This document shows positions 25,667 through 35,421 of a DNA stretch of 64,000 nucleotides, piece after piece. A program made the position numbers and the translations under genes. The notes below the pieces were generated by a model, which was not told the DNA's origin, ran no database searches, and was given only the letters and a program-made list of their open reading frames with translations. Origin of the DNA: Kitasatospora sp. NBC_00374. GTDB lineage: Bacteria; Actinomycetota; Actinomycetes; Streptomycetales; Streptomycetaceae. Numbering within the stretch: the stretch's first letter is position 1; each line of letters opens with the position of its first letter. The stretch covers positions 248,001-312,000 of the forward strand of contig NZ_CP107964.1 in NCBI RefSeq assembly GCF_041434935.1, given 5' to 3'.

Positions 25667-26317
25667 ATGTCCAAGCTGAAGATCATCGTGGGGACCACGC
25701 GCCCGACCAGGGCGGCCGACAGGGTGGCACCATGGGTGGCATCCGTCGCCGCCGCCCACGAACGCTTCGAGGTCGAGGTGCTGGACCTGCGGGACTGGCC
25801 GCTGCCGTTCTTCTCCGAGCACTTCGGCACCATCGGCGACATCCACGACCCGACGTACTCCGAGCCGGTCGTGAAGGCGTGGAACGCGAAGATCAAGGAC
25901 GCGGATGCCTGCGTCGTCGTGACGGGCGAGTACAACCACAGCGTCCCGGGCGTCCTGAAGAACGCCATCGACTCGGTCTGGGTATCCAACGCGTTCCGCA
26001 ACAAGCCGGTCGCCGTCGTCGGCTACAGCGCCGGCATCGGCGGCGGTACCCGGGCGATCGAGCACCTCGCCCAGATCATGGTGGAGGCGGAGGCCGTGCC
26101 GCTTCGCAACACGGTCGTGATCCCGTTCGTCGACGACGCGTTCGATGACGCGGGCCGACCCACCAGCCCACTGACGAGCGCGGGACTCGCTGTCGCACTC
26201 GACGACCTGGCCTGGTGGTCGGCCGCACTGGAGCAGGCCCGTGCGGCCGGCGAGCTGCCGCCGGGCCGGGCCCGGCTGCGTGCCGCGATGCTCGACGCGG
26301 AATCCCGCAGGCGTTGA
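25667..26317 (+). CDS. NADPH-dependent FMN reductase
   Basis: Flavodoxin-fold oxidoreductase of 216 residues. It starts SKLKIIVGTTRPTRAADRVA (phosphate-binding loop for FMN) and has the family motif VVVTGEYNHSVPGVLKNAID, followed by KPVAVVGYSAGIGGG. The ATG at 25667 has AGAGG upstream. It sits between two flavin monooxygenase genes and could supply reduced flavin or act as a quinone/azo reductase. The preceding 296 bp show no gene. Confidence 0.88.
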   Translation: MSKLKIIVGTTRPTRAADRVAPWVASVAAAHERFEVEVLDLRDWPLPFFSEHFGTIGDIHDPTYSEPVVKAWNAKIKDADACVVVTGEYNHSVPGVLKNAIDSVWVSNAFRNKPVAVVGYSAGIGGGTRAIEHLAQIMVEAEAVPLRNTVVIPFVDDAFDDAGRPTSPLTSAGLAVALDDLAWWSAALEQARAAGELPPGRARLRAAMLDAESRRR

Positions 26318-26683
26318 GTCGTCGCGAAGCGCGGTGCCGGTGAAACCCCGGACGTGTAGAAGGCTCTGGGGGCCTGGCCCGAGCCGTGCGCGGAAGGCGC
26401 ACCACCGTGATCGGGGTGACCGGTCCGGCCGACAAGACCAGCACGAAGTACCGTGCTGGCGCGGGTACTTGCCACACGGACGGGGACCGTCGCGATACCA
26501 GGGTCGACCTTCACCGGCAGCGGCCACCCGACCGGCGCTGACCAGCCTCGACGGGGAATCTCCGGAGCAGTGGTCGGAGCGTCCCGGAGGACCGGGCGGC
26601 CATTCCCTCCGAGTCATCAAGAGCAACACCCGATCAGCCACATCCGGTCCTCCCGGACCGTCCCACATACCCAAGGACACACG
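26318..26683. other. Intergenic region without a recognisable gene
   Basis: No convincing coding signal on either strand. The last 60 bases before the next ATG contain AAGGACACACG, a plausible ribosome-binding site; promoter elements are not clear. Confidence 0.4.
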
Positions 26684-28441
<1,758 letters not shown>

Positions 28442-28795
28442 GAGCGAGGATGTGACGTGGCTCCTCCGGGTAGGTCTGACCCGTTACCGACCTCGGCTCG
28501 TCGGGGTGATGCTTCGCGAAGTCCCTGATGGGTTCGGAGCAGTGACTGTATGTCATGGTGTGTAGAGCCGCCGCAGACAGGTGCCCTCGACGGCGACCCC
28601 AGGATCTTGGAGTGCTCAGGGCAGAACCGGGAGATGCCGTCCTCGAACACCATCCCCCGCCCTCCTTCACCAGCTCCTTCGTCACCAGCCACCGCGCCGA
28701 CGACATCCCCCTCCATCTCCTGCGTGGTAGCCGGCGGCGACGCCGGCTACATCGAGTACCCGAGCCAACCAGTACTGAGCGCGGAACCGGCCTGC
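28442..28795. other. Gap between the monooxygenase and hxlR-type genes
   Basis: No intact gene. Minus-strand codons around 28500-28700 (TSPRFCPEHS-like and ASPRRAEVGNG) are fragmentary and may be an old transposase remnant; not assignable. Confidence 0.3.
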
Positions 28796-29245
28796 CTATC
28801 CCTCATCGACCTCCTGGTCGATGGCTTCGTTGGCATGGTCGATCTCGGCCATGTGCTCCTCCGCCCAGGTCCGCAGCCCCGCAAGCGCGGCTTCCAGGGA
28901 CAGCCCGAGTGCGGTGAGTCGGTAGAAGACCCGCGGCGGCACCGTCGGTTCGACCCGACGCGACACCAGCCCGTCGCGGGTCAGGCTTCGCAGCGTCACG
29001 GACAGCATCTTCTGCGAGACGCCGGGCATCCGGCGTCTCAGCTCTGCGAAGCGCACCTCGTCCGGTGCGGCATCGGCGAGCGTCTTGACGGCCATGGACG
29101 TCCACTTCGTACCGATACGGTCCAGCAACTGCCGTGTCGGGCAGTGGGGATCGAACAGATCGCCGCGTACCCCACGACCGGCGGCCCGGGCTCCTCGGGT
29201 GGTCACCTGTGGCTCACCACCTTCCCTGAAAGTGCCGTCTAGCAA
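28796..29245 (-). CDS. HxlR-family transcriptional regulator
   Basis: Winged-helix regulator of 149 residues. It contains CPTRQLLDRIGTKWTSMAV, FAELRRRMPGVSQKMLSVTL, RSLTRDGLVSRRVEPTVPPR and VFYRLTALG, the full HxlR/MarR-like motif set with the conserved cysteine near the start of the domain. The ATG is at 29245. It is divergent from an alpha/beta hydrolase gene across 61 bp that hold a palindrome, so it very probably controls that gene and itself. Confidence 0.9.
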   Translation of the reverse strand: MLDGTFREGGEPQVTTRGARAAGRGVRGDLFDPHCPTRQLLDRIGTKWTSMAVKTLADAAPDEVRFAELRRRMPGVSQKMLSVTLRSLTRDGLVSRRVEPTVPPRVFYRLTALGLSLEAALAGLRTWAEEHMAEIDHANEAIDQEVDEG

Positions 29246-29273
29246 GCGGTCGGACAGTTACCTATCGTTCTGT

Positions 29274-29290
29274 GGTCACCAATGGTAACC
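29274..29290. promoter_or_regulatory. Palindromic operator between hxlR and hydrolase genes
   Basis: GGTCACCAATGGTAACC: the halves GGTxACC and GGTxACC form a nearly perfect 17-bp dyad located midway between the divergent starts. TATCGTTCTGTGG just left of it may hold promoter sequence. Confidence 0.55.
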
Positions 29291-29306
29291 AGTCGGAGGA
29301 GCCGTC

Positions 29307-30164
29307 ATGCCCGTCACCACCGCACACCAACTGCGCCGCATCGCGACGAATGGCGTCCAACTCAACGTCGCGATCGCCGGGGACGGACCCGCGGTTCTCC
29401 TGCTGCACGGCTTCCCGCACACCTGGCAACTCTGGAGCGGCATCATGGGCCGACTGGCCGGACGGTACCGGGTCATCGCCCCGGACCTGCGAGGCTTCGG
29501 TGCCAGTGCACGTGCCGTCGAGGGCTACGACGCAGGCACCCTAGCCGCCGACGCCGAAGGGCTGCTCGACGCACTCGGCGAGCCCTCGGCAGCGGTGGTC
29601 GGCATCGACGCGGGCACTGCCCCCGCCGTCCTGCTCGCGCTGCGCCGGCCCGGCCTCGTCCGGCGCCTGGTCGTGATGGAGGCACTGCTCGGCCGCCTGT
29701 CCGGAGCCGAACACGTCGTCGCGGGCGGCGCCCCGTGGTGGTTCGGCTTCCACGCCGTCCCCGGCCTCGCTGAGACCGTCCTGCCCGGCAACGAGGCCCC
29801 GTACATCGACTGGTTCCTCGACTCGGGGACGCTCGGGCGAGGAGTACCCGACGACATCCGTGCGGCCTTCGTTCACGCGTACACCGGGAGCGAGGCCCTT
29901 CGCTGCGCGTTCTCCTACTACCGGGCCCTGCCCACCAGCACGCAGCAGATCCAGGACGCCGTCGCGACGGCTCGGCTGACCATGCCCACCATGGCCGTCG
30001 GCTCTCACCCCGTCGGCACCGGGCTCGAACGCCAACTCCGTCCCATCGCCGATGACCTGGTCGGACACCATCTCCAGGACTGCGGCCACATCATCCCCCT
30101 CGACCGCCCCGACGCGTTGTTCGCGCTCCTTGCTCCCTTCCTATCCGCCGATCTGCCGAAGTGA
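29307..30164 (+). CDS. Alpha/beta hydrolase, epoxide hydrolase/dehalogenase type
   Basis: Cytoplasmic hydrolase of 285 residues. The oxyanion region is LLLHGFPHTWQLW. The nucleophile elbow is GIDAGTAPAVLLA, with Asp in the nucleophile position as in epoxide hydrolases and haloalkane dehalogenases. The histidine lies in DCGHIIPLDRPDAL. The cap domain covers residues about 130-210. GGAGG precedes the ATG. The divergent HxlR regulator and shared operator indicate induction by a substrate, probably a xenobiotic or metabolite epoxide/ester; the substrate is unknown. Confidence 0.85.
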   Translation: MPVTTAHQLRRIATNGVQLNVAIAGDGPAVLLLHGFPHTWQLWSGIMGRLAGRYRVIAPDLRGFGASARAVEGYDAGTLAADAEGLLDALGEPSAAVVGIDAGTAPAVLLALRRPGLVRRLVVMEALLGRLSGAEHVVAGGAPWWFGFHAVPGLAETVLPGNEAPYIDWFLDSGTLGRGVPDDIRAAFVHAYTGSEALRCAFSYYRALPTSTQQIQDAVATARLTMPTMAVGSHPVGTGLERQLRPIADDLVGHHLQDCGHIIPLDRPDALFALLAPFLSADLPK

Positions 30165-30327
30165 CTGGAGCGGGGCCGAAGGATCGCGGTCGGCGGTTCG
30201 GGCGTTCGTCCCAGCGGTGAGATGTCCAGGACCGCTCGGAGAACATCCTGCGACACCTTGAGTGGATGGCCCACCTGTCCTTCCCCTCGTAGCGTAGAGA
30301 CCGTGACTGCAGGGGAAGTTGGGAGTC

Positions 30328-30615
30328 ATGGCAGACAAGAGGCGGAAGTTCGACGCGGAGTTCCGCGAGGGGGCTGTGCGGATCGTCGCCGAGACCGGCA
30401 AGACGCTGGCCGAGGTGGCGAGGGACCTGGGGATCAACGAGACGACCCTGGCGACCTGGGTCTCGCGGGCCCGGCAAGCCGGTGGCACCGGGCCCGGGGA
30501 GGGTGAGGAGCTGGCGCGACTTCGCCGGGAGAACGCTCAACTGAAGCGGGACAACAAAGAGTTGGCGATGGAGCGTGATGTCCTCAAACGCTGCATGGTC
30601 CTGTGGGTGAAGTAG
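30328..30615 (+). CDS. IS3-family OrfA
   Basis: DNA-binding transposase subunit of 95 residues. It opens RRKFDAEFREGAVRIVAETG, then LAEVARDLGINETTLATWV (HTH), and ends with a leucine-zipper-like helix ENAQLKRDNKELAMERDVLK. The stop at 30613-30615 overlaps OrfB, as expected for an IS3 element that makes an OrfAB fusion by frameshifting. A clear slippery sequence is not visible. Confidence 0.88.
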   Translation: MADKRRKFDAEFREGAVRIVAETGKTLAEVARDLGINETTLATWVSRARQAGGTGPGEGEELARLRRENAQLKRDNKELAMERDVLKRCMVLWVK

Positions 30616-31247
30616 CTGTGGCGGACCCGGCGGAGCTCGTCGGGGTGATCAGCGACCAGAGGACCGAGTACGGCATCCCGCACACCGTCACCTGCCGGGC
30701 GCTCGGCGTGTCCCAGGCATGGTTCTACAAGTGGCGGCGGCGCCCGGCCGCGCCGACGAACCGGGAGGTCCGGCGGGCGAAGCTGATGGAGCGGATCACG
30801 CACTTCTTCCGCCGCTCGGGCGACACCTACGGCTCCCCGCGGATCACGCTGGACCTGTGGTCCGAGGGCTGGCAGGTGTCGGTGAACACGGTCGCCGAGC
30901 TCATGGCCGAGCTGGGGCTGCAGGGCCGCAAGCCGCCGCGCCGGCGCCGCTCGCTCACCCGGCAGGGCAAGCGCAAGGCCGCCCCTGACCTGGTGCGTCG
31001 CGGCTTTGACGCTGTCTCACCCAACGTGCTGTGGGTAGGCGATATGACCGAGATCGAGACCGGCGAGGGCGAGCTTTACCTCGCCACCGTCCTTGATCTT
31101 TTCTCACGTCGCCTGCTCGGCCATGCGATGGGCGCCCGCCACGACGCCGCCCTGGTCGCGGCATCGTTGCAGATGGCCGCGGCAACGCGCGGTGGGGTGG
31201 TGGACGGCGTGATCTTTCATAGCGACCGCGGCAGCGAAGGCGGATTC
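30603..31247 (+). pseudogene. IS3-family OrfB, truncated by the adjacent IS5 element
   Basis: Integrase-core transposase, visible from CRALGVSQAWFYKWRRRP through SGDTYGSPRITLDLW to the catalytic D in VLWVGDMTEIETGEGELYLA and the second D in VIFHSDRGSE. Homology ends at 31247, precisely where the IS5 terminal repeat begins; the last few residues before the stop at 31262 come from the IS5. The catalytic Glu region and the right IS end are missing. The remainder is not found on the other side of the IS5. Confidence 0.88.
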
Positions 31248-31335
31248 AGAGCGTGGTGGTGAACCGGGTGGTGTTCGGTGGGGTGGGTCGTGGATGCCTT
31301 GAGCGTTCATGCTGGCCGCTGGGCGGGTGTAGACG

Positions 31336-31396
31336 AACGGGCCTCTTGGTAGGAGTGCGGTTGTCGAGACCAACCCTCCGGCCCAGGAGGCCCGTT
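31336..31396 (+). repeat. 14-bp inverted repeat overlapping the transposase start
   Basis: Arms AACGGGCCTCTTGG (31336-31349) and CCAGGAGGCCCGTT (31383-31396), 13 of 14 pairs plus one G-U, with a 33-base loop. The right arm includes the TTG start codon region (31395) and an AGGAGG-like ribosome-binding site, so folding in mRNA would hide the translation start. Confidence 0.6.
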
Positions 31397-32351
31397 GCCG
31401 TACCACTTCACCATCCCTGTGCCGGTCGATGCCACTTCGGACACTCTGGCGTGTGACTGCTTCGTTCACCAGTACGGGGCGATCGCGGCGGGGCGGCGTG
31501 CGCCGCACTACCCGTCCGACATGACGGATGCGGAATGGGCCCAGGTCAAGGCCTCGATGCCGGTGCCGGCCTGGTTGGAGGGCCGGGGCGGACGCCCCGA
31601 GGCCCATTGCCACCGTGAGATGGTCGACGCAGTGCGCTACCTCGTCGACAACGGCGCGAAGTGGCGGGCGATGCCCGTCGACCTGCCTGCCCCGCGCAAG
31701 GTCTACGACTTCTTTCGCCGCTGGTCGCGCTACGGGTATGTGCGCGAGCTCTACCAGCGACTACGTCGCCTGCAGCGCGAGCGGGACGGACGGGTGGCCG
31801 AGCCGAGCGCGGGAATCATGGACGCGCAGTCGGTGGACGGCTCGGAGACCTGCCCCACCGCCACGCGCGGGATCGACGGCAACAAGCGGCGCGACGGACG
31901 CAAGCGCCACATCCTGACCGACACGGGCGGCCTGCTGCTGGAGGTCACCGTCACCGCCGCGAACGTGCACGATTCGGTGGCCGCCCCGGAACTGATCGAC
32001 GCGTTCATGGCCGAGCCCGGACGCCTGCTGAAACTGGTCTGGGCGGACACCGCCTACCAGGGCCCGGCGCTGGCGGACGCGTTCGCGGCGCACGGGGTCA
32101 GGGTCGAGGTGGTCAAGCGCCCGGACGGGACCAGGGGATTCGTGGTGCTCGCGCGCAGGTGGGCGGTCGAGCGCACGCTGGGGTGGCTCTCGCGGGCCCG
32201 CCGTCTGAACCGCGATCACGAGCGCCGGCCCGACCACCACACGCAGATGGTGTGGTGGGCCGGCCTGATCACCCTGACGCGGAGGCTGGCGAAAGAGCGT
32301 CTGCACTGGCCGGAGTTCCGGCCCGAGCGCCTGGACCCGCGGCCGGCCTGA
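31395..32351 (+). CDS. IS5-family transposase
   Basis: DDE transposase of 318 residues. An N-terminal DMTDAEWAQVKASMPVPAWL region is followed by WRAMPVDLPAPRKVYDFFRR, the first catalytic D in GIMDAQSVDGSE, the second in LVWADTAYQGP, and E in RRWAVERTLGWLSRARRLNR. The TTG start is supported by AGGAGG and by the family N-terminus PYHFTIPVP; an internal ATG at DMTDAEW is the alternative. Intact. The tail overlaps the 3' end of the convergent accessory gene by 83 bp. Confidence 0.9.
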   Translation: MPYHFTIPVPVDATSDTLACDCFVHQYGAIAAGRRAPHYPSDMTDAEWAQVKASMPVPAWLEGRGGRPEAHCHREMVDAVRYLVDNGAKWRAMPVDLPAPRKVYDFFRRWSRYGYVRELYQRLRRLQRERDGRVAEPSAGIMDAQSVDGSETCPTATRGIDGNKRRDGRKRHILTDTGGLLLEVTVTAANVHDSVAAPELIDAFMAEPGRLLKLVWADTAYQGPALADAFAAHGVRVEVVKRPDGTRGFVVLARRWAVERTLGWLSRARRLNRDHERRPDHHTQMVWWAGLITLTRRLAKERLHWPEFRPERLDPRPA

Positions 32352-32817
32352 ACAGGCCCCGCTCGCGCAAGAGCCAGCCGCGCGCCTCCAGCGCATAGGC
32401 ACGATGGCGCACCTTCTCCACCTCGTTCAACCGCGCCGCGTCCCGGCCCAGCGCCCGGGTCAGCTCCTGCACCGTCACCGGCCCCGACGCGGCCAGGGCC
32501 GTCTCGAAGACCTGCCGGTAGGCCCCGCACAACACATCGGCCCCCAGCCCCGCCTGCCAGGTCGGCGGCCGGGCGTCATAGCCCTCCCGCAGCACCGGCC
32601 CCGTCGGCACCGCCCCGGCCATATGCACGGGTTCCTCCACCACGGTCGGCGCTGGTGACGCCCCGTCACCATCCCGGGCTGGGACTGCACCTTCGGCGAA
32701 CATGCGCGCCACCTCCTCGCGGGCGATCCGCGCATGCTCCAGCCGCTGACGGGCTGCCTCCGCCTGCACCTCGGCCTCCCGCAACATCTCCAGCCAGGAC
32801 TCCAGATCCTCCCACAA
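32269..32817 (-). CDS. IS5-associated accessory protein, coiled coil plus winged-helix-like
   Basis: 182-residue protein encoded inside the IS, convergent with the transposase. The N-terminal half is a charged helix (LEMLREAEVQAEAARQRLEH) ending in RIAREEVARMF. The middle is a Pro/Val-rich linker, and the C-terminal domain (YRQVFETALAASGPVTVQEL, GRDAARLNEVEKVRHRAYAL, EARGWLLRERGLF) looks like a small helical DNA-binding domain. Proteins of this build seem recurrent next to Streptomyces transposases, but no function is established. The C-terminus past GLFRPA overlaps the transposase gene and may be an extension. Confidence 0.6.
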   Translation of the reverse strand: MWEDLESWLEMLREAEVQAEAARQRLEHARIAREEVARMFAEGAVPARDGDGASPAPTVVEEPVHMAGAVPTGPVLREGYDARPPTWQAGLGADVLCGAYRQVFETALAASGPVTVQELTRALGRDAARLNEVEKVRHRAYALEARGWLLRERGLFRPAAGPGARAGTPASADALSPASASG

Positions 32818-32964
32818 CCAGACGAACCCTCCGCTGGTTGCCCGCAGCCGACCGCCCCGACACCGAGACCACTCGAAAGCTGCTGGTCATCGAGCTACAG
32901 ACCGGTTCACCACCACGCTCTTAATCGAGTGCGAGAGTCCCGGTCCGGGTGATACAAGGTCTGT

Positions 32965-33729
32965 GTGACTGATCATCTCTACTTCCCCACCCTGCTGCGC
33001 ATGATTGACGAGCGGTCCGCCGCGTTCCGCGCCGCCGTCGCCGCGGCCCCCAGCCTCGACGCCGACGTCCCGTCCTGCCCGGGCTGGACGCTGTACGACC
33101 TGGCGAACCACCTCAGTGAGGGGGACCGCTTCTGGGCCTACATCGTGCTGAACACCGCGCCGGGCGACGAGCGGCCGAGCAAGGACGGGCTGGCGGCGCC
33201 CAGGGAGCGCGAGGCCCTCATAACCTGGCTGGCCGACTCGACGGAGCAGCTGCTTACTGCTCTGCGCGAGGCCGGCCCGGACCGGGGCTGCTGGGCCTGG
33301 TGGGAGCCGCTGGCCTCGCCGCACGCGGTGGCCGCCGTGGCCCGCCGCCGCGTCCCGGAGTCGCTGATCCACACCTACGACGCCCAACTGGCCTCCGGTA
33401 CCCCGCAGGAGCTGCCGACGACCGAGGCGGTCGACGCCATCGAGGAGTTCCTCGCCACCGTCTGCACCGGCACGGTCCCGTGGCCGGGCGAGCCCGCCAC
33501 CATGGACTACCACGCAGCCGAGGCTGGCTCCTGGCGCCAGACGGTGGACGCCGCCGGTTCCCGCTTCACCCGCCTCACCGCGGCGGAGGCCGCCGAGAGC
33601 AAGCCCACCGCCGCCATCTACGGCACGGCGAGCGAGATGGCCCTGCTCATGTACATGCGCATCCCGGCCGGCTCGCTGCGGATGGAGGGCGACGCCGACC
33701 TGCTCCAGCAGCTGCAGGACTGGGGCTAA
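32965..33729 (+). CDS. Mycothiol-dependent maleylpyruvate isomerase-like (DinB-fold) protein
   Basis: 254-residue protein with the MDMPI N-terminal four-helix domain: VPSCPGWTLYDLANHLSEGD carries the conserved tryptophan and the first metal-ligand histidine, and RVPESLIHTYDAQLASG the second histidine. Family members use mycothiol, consistent with an actinomycete. The C-terminal domain is the small MDMPI-type alpha/beta part. The GTG at 32965 lies 43 bp after the IS5 end, so the original promoter may have been removed or replaced by the insertion. The exact reaction is unknown. Confidence 0.8.
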   Translation: MTDHLYFPTLLRMIDERSAAFRAAVAAAPSLDADVPSCPGWTLYDLANHLSEGDRFWAYIVLNTAPGDERPSKDGLAAPREREALITWLADSTEQLLTALREAGPDRGCWAWWEPLASPHAVAAVARRRVPESLIHTYDAQLASGTPQELPTTEAVDAIEEFLATVCTGTVPWPGEPATMDYHAAEAGSWRQTVDAAGSRFTRLTAAEAAESKPTAAIYGTASEMALLMYMRIPAGSLRMEGDADLLQQLQDWG

Positions 33730-33747
33730 GACCGACCGGCAAATGGA

Positions 33748-34623
33748 TCACTTGAGGCGTCGGGTGGTGGGGCGGCCGTCCCAGCGGTAGCGGCTCGTCG
33801 AGCGTCGGATGAGCATGCGGAGCGTGACGAGAGTGGCGGCGAGGTAGAGGTAGAAGTCCACGACCTCGCCGCTCCTCTCAGTACAGCGACGGAGCTTTCC
33901 GTAGCCGTTCATCCACGAGTGGGTGCGTTCTACCACCCAGCGTTTTCCGGCTTGGATCGGGGCGGGCACGCCCTTGCGTGCGATCTCGGCAGCGAAGCCC
34001 AACCCGGCTATCAGCAGACGGGACTTGGCGCTGTCGTAGCCGCGGTCGAGGTTGACGCTGACGGTCTCCGGCATCGCGCCGACCTGTGCCCGTGCCGCGT
34101 CCAGAGTGGGGCCGAGCAGGGGTGAATCGTGCCGGTCGGCCCCGTCGGAGACGATCCCGAGCGGGACACCACAGGCATCGGACGCGACGGAGCGTTTCAG
34201 CCCCTGCTTGCCCCGGTCCACCGGGGAGCGCCCGGCCTTGTCCCCACCGGACGGGGCCTTGGTGATGCAGCCGTCCACCGAGATCTCGCTCAGCCCGAGG
34301 CCGATCACGCGGTCGTAGGCCTCGAGTGCAAGGGCATGGACCTTCTCGGATATCCCCAGTTCAGCCCACTGCTTGACGCGGCGCCGGATGGTCCGGTCGG
34401 AGCATCCGGCGCCAGCGATCCGTTCGTAGCCGGAGCCATGGACCAGCGCGAGCACGACGTACTCGAAGACGGTCCGGTCTGGAACCCGTCGCCGGTGACA
34501 ACCCAGCGGACGGCTCTCGGCGTATCCGTTCCGCACGGGCAGCAGAGCGGAAGTTGCTGAAGGCGACCAGCGTCCGCGTCGCGGAGGAGGACCTGGCCCT
34601 GATCGGTATCTGCGACGGCCCAT
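33748..34623 (-). CDS. IS5-family transposase
   Basis: 291-residue transposase. Seen: an HTH-like region YERIAGAGCSDRTIRRRVKQ, the catalytic D in EISVDGCITKAPSGGDK, SPVDRGKQGLKRSVASDACG, the second D in SVNLDRGYDSAKSR and E in KRWVVERTHSWMNGYGKL. The N-terminal 20 residues are Arg/Pro-rich and may not be native; clear terminal repeats were not found. It lies convergent with the MDMPI gene, 19 bp from its stop. Confidence 0.82.
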   Translation of the reverse strand: MGRRRYRSGPGPPPRRGRWSPSATSALLPVRNGYAESRPLGCHRRRVPDRTVFEYVVLALVHGSGYERIAGAGCSDRTIRRRVKQWAELGISEKVHALALEAYDRVIGLGLSEISVDGCITKAPSGGDKAGRSPVDRGKQGLKRSVASDACGVPLGIVSDGADRHDSPLLGPTLDAARAQVGAMPETVSVNLDRGYDSAKSRLLIAGLGFAAEIARKGVPAPIQAGKRWVVERTHSWMNGYGKLRRCTERSGEVVDFYLYLAATLVTLRMLIRRSTSRYRWDGRPTTRRLK

Positions 34624-34626
34624 TCA

Positions 34627-34836
34627 TCAGACCGTCTCTCCTACCGCTTTCCGCGCTGCCGCGCGCTTTTGCGCCCCTTCGAGCGCGGCCTGCCGTCGCC
34701 TGTCGACTTCCGCAGGCCTCTGGTGGCCGCACTCGATGAGGTTGCCCGCCCTGTCGACGACTTCCGCGTAGCAGTCACCGTTCTCGATCCAAACGGCGAC
34801 GTTCTCGATCCCCGCCGACCGGTCGTTGTCATCCAC
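34627..34836 (-). CDS. Small hypothetical protein
   Basis: 69 residues; ATG preceded by GGGTGG. Acidic N-terminal half (VAVWIENGDCYAEVVDRAGN) and a basic helical C-terminus (RRRQAALEGAQKRAAARKA). I do not recognise it. It stops 4 bp before the transposase start in the same direction. An open frame on the opposite strand is considered a shadow. Confidence 0.45.
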   Translation of the reverse strand: MDDNDRSAGIENVAVWIENGDCYAEVVDRAGNLIECGHQRPAEVDRRRQAALEGAQKRAAARKAVGETV

Positions 34837-34974
34837 CCAGAAGGTTATGGAGAAGGCCAGCTCATCGCCGTTGTAGTCGGATCGAACCCGGAACGTCTCG
34901 TCCGGCCTGAGCCATCGATCCTCACCCAGTGGCTCAAGTCACATGACGAGCCAACCCTTGGGGTGCCTTCCCGC

Positions 34975-35196
34975 CCGAAGTTCGGCAACATCACCCTCTC
35001 GCCGTGGAGCGACTACGTCTGGGCGGACTGCTGGGTGGCCGGCGGGAACGTCGGCAATGCCGGCGATGTCTGGTACCGCACCGAGGACGTGTGGCAGAAC
35101 GGGGGCGAGATCGGTGTGGGGGTGTCCTGGACGTTCGCACCGTTCGTGGACAACGCGGTGCGGTTCCACAACGTGCCCGGTCTGCCCCACTGCTGA
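34975..35196 (+). pseudogene. Fragment of a secreted-type hypothetical protein
   Basis: C-terminal stretch rich in aromatic and Gly/Asn residues: NITLSPWSDYVWADCWVAGG, NVGNAGDVWYRTEDVWQNGG and SWTFAPFVDNAVRFHN, ending at TGA 35194-35196. The pattern (two cysteines, W-x-W strands) is like an extracellular SH3-type domain. No proper N-terminus is seen. Confidence 0.45.
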
Positions 35197-35421
35197 ACCA
35201 ACCGGTGGACACACGGCGGCCCTGCGTACCGTTCCCGGTGCGCGGGGCCGCCCGCATGCTCTGACGCTCGGCTTTTGCCGGGGGTGGCCCATCGTCGTTG
35301 TGAGGTACGGGCGGGAAGACACCGGCCGATACGGCCACACGTCGGCGGATACACGGGACAGCGTCAGCGTTCCGGCCGGGACGCGGTCGGTGACTGTGCG
35401 GATCCTGCCGGGAGCCCGCGG

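Larger units (their letters stand above)
31248..32921. mobile_element. Complete IS5-family element with accessory gene, 1674 bp
   Basis: Bounded by perfect terminal inverted repeats of at least 18 bp: AGAGCGTGGTGGTGAACC at 31248-31265 and its complement at 32904-32921, extending to 20 bp with GG/CC. Inside are a full transposase and a convergent accessory gene. Flanking trinucleotides (TTC on the left, TAA on the right) do not form a target duplication. The left neighbour is a cut IS3 gene whose remainder is absent on the right, which indicates a deletion next to the element. Confidence 0.85.

Noticed and set aside
26350..26365. Short shared sequence GTGTAGAAGG also present near 59990
   Set aside because: Only about ten bases match and the flanks differ, so it cannot be distinguished from chance or from very old IS ends.
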